NCBI GenBank assembly: GCA_017935785.1
Contig: JAGBGU010000076.1
Location: forward strand, 1-35,929
Direction of reading: 5' to 3'
Source of the DNA: Bacteroidaceae bacterium
GTDB lineage: Bacteria; Bacteroidota; Bacteroidia; Bacteroidales; Bacteroidaceae
Length of the DNA: 35,929 nt
Part shown: one piece after another, positions 33,002-35,929 of the stretch
How the letters are laid out: each line of letters starts with the position of its first letter
Numbering within the stretch: position 1 is the first letter of the stretch
The notes under the pieces: generated by a model
Databases searched by the model: none
What the model saw: only the letters and a program-made list of their open reading frames with translations
Told to the model about the DNA's origin: nothing
Translations under genes and position numbers: made by a program

Positions 33002-35449
33002 ATGAACAGAACCAAACTGATGCTTCTCCTGCTCGCCGGAATGATGGCGGGTACGCCCGTGCAGGCCAGGAAGGAGAAGGATAAGAAGCAGAACCCCCAA
33101 ACGGAACAGAGCGAAAAGAAGAAAAAGAAGAACGGCAAGGGCATCCTCTTCTGGAAGAAAAAGAAGCAGCAGGCCGCAGACGAACAGGACAAGCCCGAGG
33201 AAAAGCCGCAGATTGACCGCCCCGGAATGTTCCGCGTAACCAAGGAGAAGGACGAATGGTACTTCCTGATCCCGGACAGCCTTATCGGCCGCGAGTTCCT
33301 GACCACCACGCGCTACACCGCCACACCCTCCAACTGCGGACAGTTCGGCGGCGAGCAGATCAACGAACAGACCGTCTACTTCCAGCCTGCCCCCGGCGGC
33401 AACCTGCTTCTGCGCTCGCGCCTCTTCATCAACGTGGCAGACACCGCCGCCATGATAAACAAGGCCATTACCGTCAGCAACGAAAGCCCCATCCTGAACA
33501 GCTTCAAGATAGAATCGCACAAGGACAGTGTGTATAAGATCAAGGTGTCGCCCTTCTTCGACAGCGAAGTGGCGGGCATGGGCATACCGGCCGACATCAA
33601 GCAGATGTACGGCCTGCAGGGCATGCACGGCGACAAGAGCTACATTGAGGACATCAAGACCTTCCCCATGAACACAGAGGTGCGCATGGTTAAGACCTAC
33701 AGCAGCAACAGCTTCCGCATGCCCGCCACGGCAAGCACCGGACTGGCCACCTTCGGACTGAACATCAGTTTTGTCATGCTGCCCCAGAAGCCCATGGTGC
33801 CGCGCCACTTCGACAAGCGCGTGGGCTACTTCACACACGGCTACACCGAGTTTTCCGACGCCCAGCAGCAGGTGCAGGACAAGAGCTTCATCGCCCGCTT
33901 CCGTCTGGAAGCACGCCCCGAGGACGTGGCGCGCCAGCAGGCCGGAGAGGCCGTGGAGCCCATCAAACCCATTGTCTACTACATCGACCCCGCCACGCCC
34001 AAACAGTGGCGCAAGTATCTCATCCAGGGCGTCAACGACTGGCAGAAAGCCTTTGAGAAGGCCGGCTGGAAAAATGCCATCATCGGCAGGGAATGGCCCG
34101 AGGAAGACACCACCATGAGCATGGAAGACGCACGTTTCAGCTGCATACGCTATCTGGCATCGCCCATAGAGAACGCCTACGGCCCCCACGTCAGCGACCC
34201 CCGCACCGGCGAAATCCTCGAGGCCCACGTCTGCTGGTACCACAACGTAATGAAGCTGGTGCACACCTGGTACATGGTGCAGGCCAGCAGCATCGACGAG
34301 GCGGCGCGCAAGATGAACTACGACGAGGAACTCATGGGCCAGCTCATCCGCTTTGTCAGCAGCCACGAGGTGGGACACTCGCTGGGCCTGCGCCACAACT
34401 TCGGCAGTAGCAGCACCGTGCCCGTGGACAGCCTGCGCAGCAAGGACTGGGTGGAACGCCACGGCCACACGCCCAGCATCATGGACTATGCCCGCTTCAA
34501 CTATGTGGCGCAGCCCGAGGACCAGCTGGACCGCCTGGGCATCTTCCCCCGCATAAACGACTATGACGAATGGGCCATACAGTGGGGATACGGACCCATG
34601 GCGGCCGACAACCCCGACGACGACCACCGCCTGCGCGAGGAATGGGTGTGCGAGAAGCTCCGCGACAAGCGCCTGTGGTGGGGCGACGGCGAAATCAGCA
34701 TCGGACGCATGGATCCGCGCAACCAGACCGAAGACCTGGGCGACGACGCCATGAAGGCCAGCTCCTACGGCATCATGAACCTCAAGCGCCAGCTTGCCAA
34801 CCTGCCCCAGTGGACGGCAGACAACAGCAGCGACATATACGACACCGACGTACAAACCATGTACAACGAGATGCGACTGCAGTTCATGCGCTACTGCGGC
34901 CATGTGGCGCGCAACATCGGAGGCCACTTCGTCACCTTCCGCCCCAAGGGCACACAGGAGGACGTCTATGCCCCCGTGCCGCTGGAGCGCCAGCAAAGAG
35001 CCCTGCAATGGATGGACGAAAACGTGCTCACCGAACCCGAATGGCTCCGCCAGGTGCCCTATGCACGCCGCCTTACCAACAATCCGCAGAACCTTACCGC
35101 AGCCGTAGGCGAACACGCGGTAACCCAGCTGATGAACCGCCTGGACGGAATGAACGAGTTCTACTCGCCCGAACAGTACATCACAGACCTCACCCGCCTG
35201 GTGTTCAGGGAGGCCGATGCGCGCCAGAAGGTAACGCCCTACCGCATCACCCTGCACAACACCATGATAACCCATCTTACCCGCGCCTTCGGCAACGGAT
35301 ACGAACCCGTCCGCCCCGCCGCCCTCCTGGGTCTGCAGCTCATCCAGGCCAAGGCCAAGGGAGCCGCCTCATCAGCCCCCGACGCCGCATCCCGCGCCCA
35401 CTGGGCCAGCGTCTACGACAAGATTGGCCGCGTACTTGCCTGGAAGTGA
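33002..35449 (+). CDS. Secreted zinc metalloprotease, metzincin-type (DUF5117/DUF5118 family)
   Basis: An 815-residue protein with a signal peptide (cleavage after TPVQA), a lysine-rich stretch (about 24-62), and the extended zinc motif HEVGHSLGLRH with His455, Glu456, His459 and His465, i.e. HExxHxxGxxH as in metzincins, followed by a Met-turn-like SIMDYARFNYV. These features and the length agree with the zinc-dependent metalloproteases carrying DUF5117/DUF5118. Substrate unknown. Codon use is strongly G/C-ending, so a long open frame also appears on the opposite strand; it is a shadow. A long hairpin follows the stop. Confidence 0.93.
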   Translation: MNRTKLMLLLLAGMMAGTPVQARKEKDKKQNPQTEQSEKKKKKNGKGILFWKKKKQQAADEQDKPEEKPQIDRPGMFRVTKEKDEWYFLIPDSLIGREFLTTTRYTATPSNCGQFGGEQINEQTVYFQPAPGGNLLLRSRLFINVADTAAMINKAITVSNESPILNSFKIESHKDSVYKIKVSPFFDSEVAGMGIPADIKQMYGLQGMHGDKSYIEDIKTFPMNTEVRMVKTYSSNSFRMPATASTGLATFGLNISFVMLPQKPMVPRHFDKRVGYFTHGYTEFSDAQQQVQDKSFIARFRLEARPEDVARQQAGEAVEPIKPIVYYIDPATPKQWRKYLIQGVNDWQKAFEKAGWKNAIIGREWPEEDTTMSMEDARFSCIRYLASPIENAYGPHVSDPRTGEILEAHVCWYHNVMKLVHTWYMVQASSIDEAARKMNYDEELMGQLIRFVSSHEVGHSLGLRHNFGSSSTVPVDSLRSKDWVERHGHTPSIMDYARFNYVAQPEDQLDRLGIFPRINDYDEWAIQWGYGPMAADNPDDDHRLREEWVCEKLRDKRLWWGDGEISIGRMDPRNQTEDLGDDAMKASSYGIMNLKRQLANLPQWTADNSSDIYDTDVQTMYNEMRLQFMRYCGHVARNIGGHFVTFRPKGTQEDVYAPVPLERQQRALQWMDENVLTEPEWLRQVPYARRLTNNPQNLTAAVGEHAVTQLMNRLDGMNEFYSPEQYITDLTRLVFREADARQKVTPYRITLHNTMITHLTRAFGNGYEPVRPAALLGLQLIQAKAKGAASSAPDAASRAHWASVYDKIGRVLAWK

Positions 35450-35530
35450 TGAACGAGGAACGAAAAGCGTCTGGAAGACCCGAACCGGCGGTGAGAGTTG
35501 CCGATTCGCGTCTTCCAGACGCCTTTTTAT
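35448..35530 (+). terminator. Long hairpin terminator after the metalloprotease, start of a repeat island
   Basis: A direct repeat GATGAACGAGGAACGA begins at 35448, overlapping the stop codon, and is followed by an imperfect stem with 23-nt arms (35467-35489 with 35500-35522; two mismatches) and a 10-nt loop, then CCTTTTTA. The terminal GCGTCTGGAAGAC arm belongs to the same hairpin family as the left edge. It could serve as a rho-independent terminator. Confidence 0.7.
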
Positions 35531-35545
35531 GCGGACAATATAAAA

Positions 35546-35598
35546 CCGGAGGCTTAAAAGCCCCCGGCTATTTAATTTCCCGTCTTCCAGACGTTTTT
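35546..35598 (+). repeat. Hairpin repeat with T-run
   Basis: GGCTTAAAAGCC, then the shared core CCGGCTATTTAATTTCCC, then CGTCTTCCAGACG and TTTTT. On the minus strand it matches the left-edge copy at 270-315 in order and spacing. The last small hairpin plus T-run could terminate plus-strand transcription. Confidence 0.65.
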
Positions 35599-35624
35599 CG
35601 TTAATCGTTCAACTTTCACTATCC

Positions 35625-35721
35625 GTCATCCTGAACTTGTTTCAGGATCTCACTGCGAGCCGCTATATGACAATGGATAATCATTCGCCGCGGACAGATC
35701 CTGAAACAAGTTCAGGATGAC
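35625..35721. repeat. Perfect 26-bp inverted repeat with nested palindromes
   Basis: Arms at 35625-35650 and 35696-35721 are exact reverse complements, enclosing 45 nt. Each arm is itself a small palindrome: ATCCTGAA, then CTTGT, then TTCAGGAT. Such TCATCCTGAA-type elements occur as dispersed repeats in some bacteria. No gene lies inside. Confidence 0.75.
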
Positions 35722-35807
35722 CATCTACTCTGGGCTATCGTCATTTGTTATATAGAAGTTCATAAGAAGTTTATGCGTTTGCGGTACTTTATAACGTTAT
35801 CTGTAAC

Positions 35808-35929
35808 GATGAACGAGGAACGAATAAACCGTCTGGAAGACGGGAAGCCCGAAGGGCGAATAGCCGCGGGTTCTTGAACCCGTGGAATAAAAGACAAGAG
35901 AAAGAAATGGCGTCTGCAAAGACGCGAAC
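35808..35929 (+). repeat. Second direct repeat and right-edge hairpin repeats
   Basis: The 16-mer GATGAACGAGGAACGA recurs at 35808, exactly 360 bp after its first copy at 35448. At 35830-35885 lies the shared repeat in plus orientation: CGTCTGGAAGACG, AATAGCCGCGGG, and AACCCGTGG. A further small hairpin gcgtct/agacgc lies at 35910-35925. The family probably continues beyond the window. Confidence 0.65.

Noticed and set aside
32720..35275. Minus-strand open frame of 851 codons opposite the metalloprotease
   Set aside because: It is a shadow of a strongly G/C-ending coding sequence. The plus-strand protein has a signal peptide and a zinc site; the reverse translation is Val/Ala/His-rich with no recognisable domain.

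Overview
The window looks like chromosomal DNA of a member of the Bacteroidota, most likely order Bacteroidales (Bacteroides/Prevotella-like). The evidence is a fused MurF-alanine racemase gene, a GSCFA-domain protein beside it, an Rpb6-type small RNA polymerase subunit with BamD and a DUF4293 protein, promoters of the Bacteroidota form (TTTG at -33, TAnnTTTG at -7), and little or no Shine-Dalgarno signal before most starts. No rRNA, tRNA or CRISPR array was seen.

Layout. (1) 1-420: the 5' part of a group II intron RNA on the minus strand, running off the window edge, then short hairpin repeats. (2) 420-7235: housekeeping genes. murF-alr and the GSCFA gene run leftward; dxs and trkA run rightward. 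(3) 7175-9548: a compact leftward three-gene cassette of a TIR-like protein, a small ABC-type ATPase and a DUF4435 (TOPRIM-like) protein. It overlaps the end of trkA tail to tail, sits where trkH often follows trkA in relatives, and looks like an anti-phage system related to PARIS but with an added TIR-like gene. (4) 9671-15351: a complete tripartite heavy-metal efflux operon (His-rich lipoprotein adaptor, RND pump, TolC-like outer-membrane channel) with an unusual array of 22-bp-spaced dyads between the first two genes. (5) 15445-20001: a leftward GMP synthase whose glutaminase half lacks its catalytic part, then a rightward set of polyprenol-phosphate mannosyltransferase, dihydroorotase and a stand-alone methionine-synthase reactivation domain. 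(6) 20026-28918: leftward genes for an acyl-CoA ligase with its XRE-cupin regulator, a deacetylase/serine-hydrolase fusion, DUF4293, the RNA polymerase small subunit, BamD, UvrB and a DUF4405 membrane protein. (7) 29037-35449: an EamA-type exporter, a Nudix hydrolase, a Bcp peroxiredoxin, LemA, a TPM-domain protein and a large metzincin-type metalloprotease; from about 30.7 kb codons end mostly in G or C. (8) 35450-35929: a gene-free repeat island with hairpins related to those at the left edge.

The points most worth following are the TIR-like/ATPase/DUF4435 cassette and its junction with trkA, the GMP synthase with a gutted glutaminase domain, the helically phased dyad array inside the efflux operon, and the reactivation-domain gene whose conserved coding sequence extends upstream of any canonical start codon. 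Most other genes are ordinary core functions. All family assignments were made by reading the sequence, without database searches.
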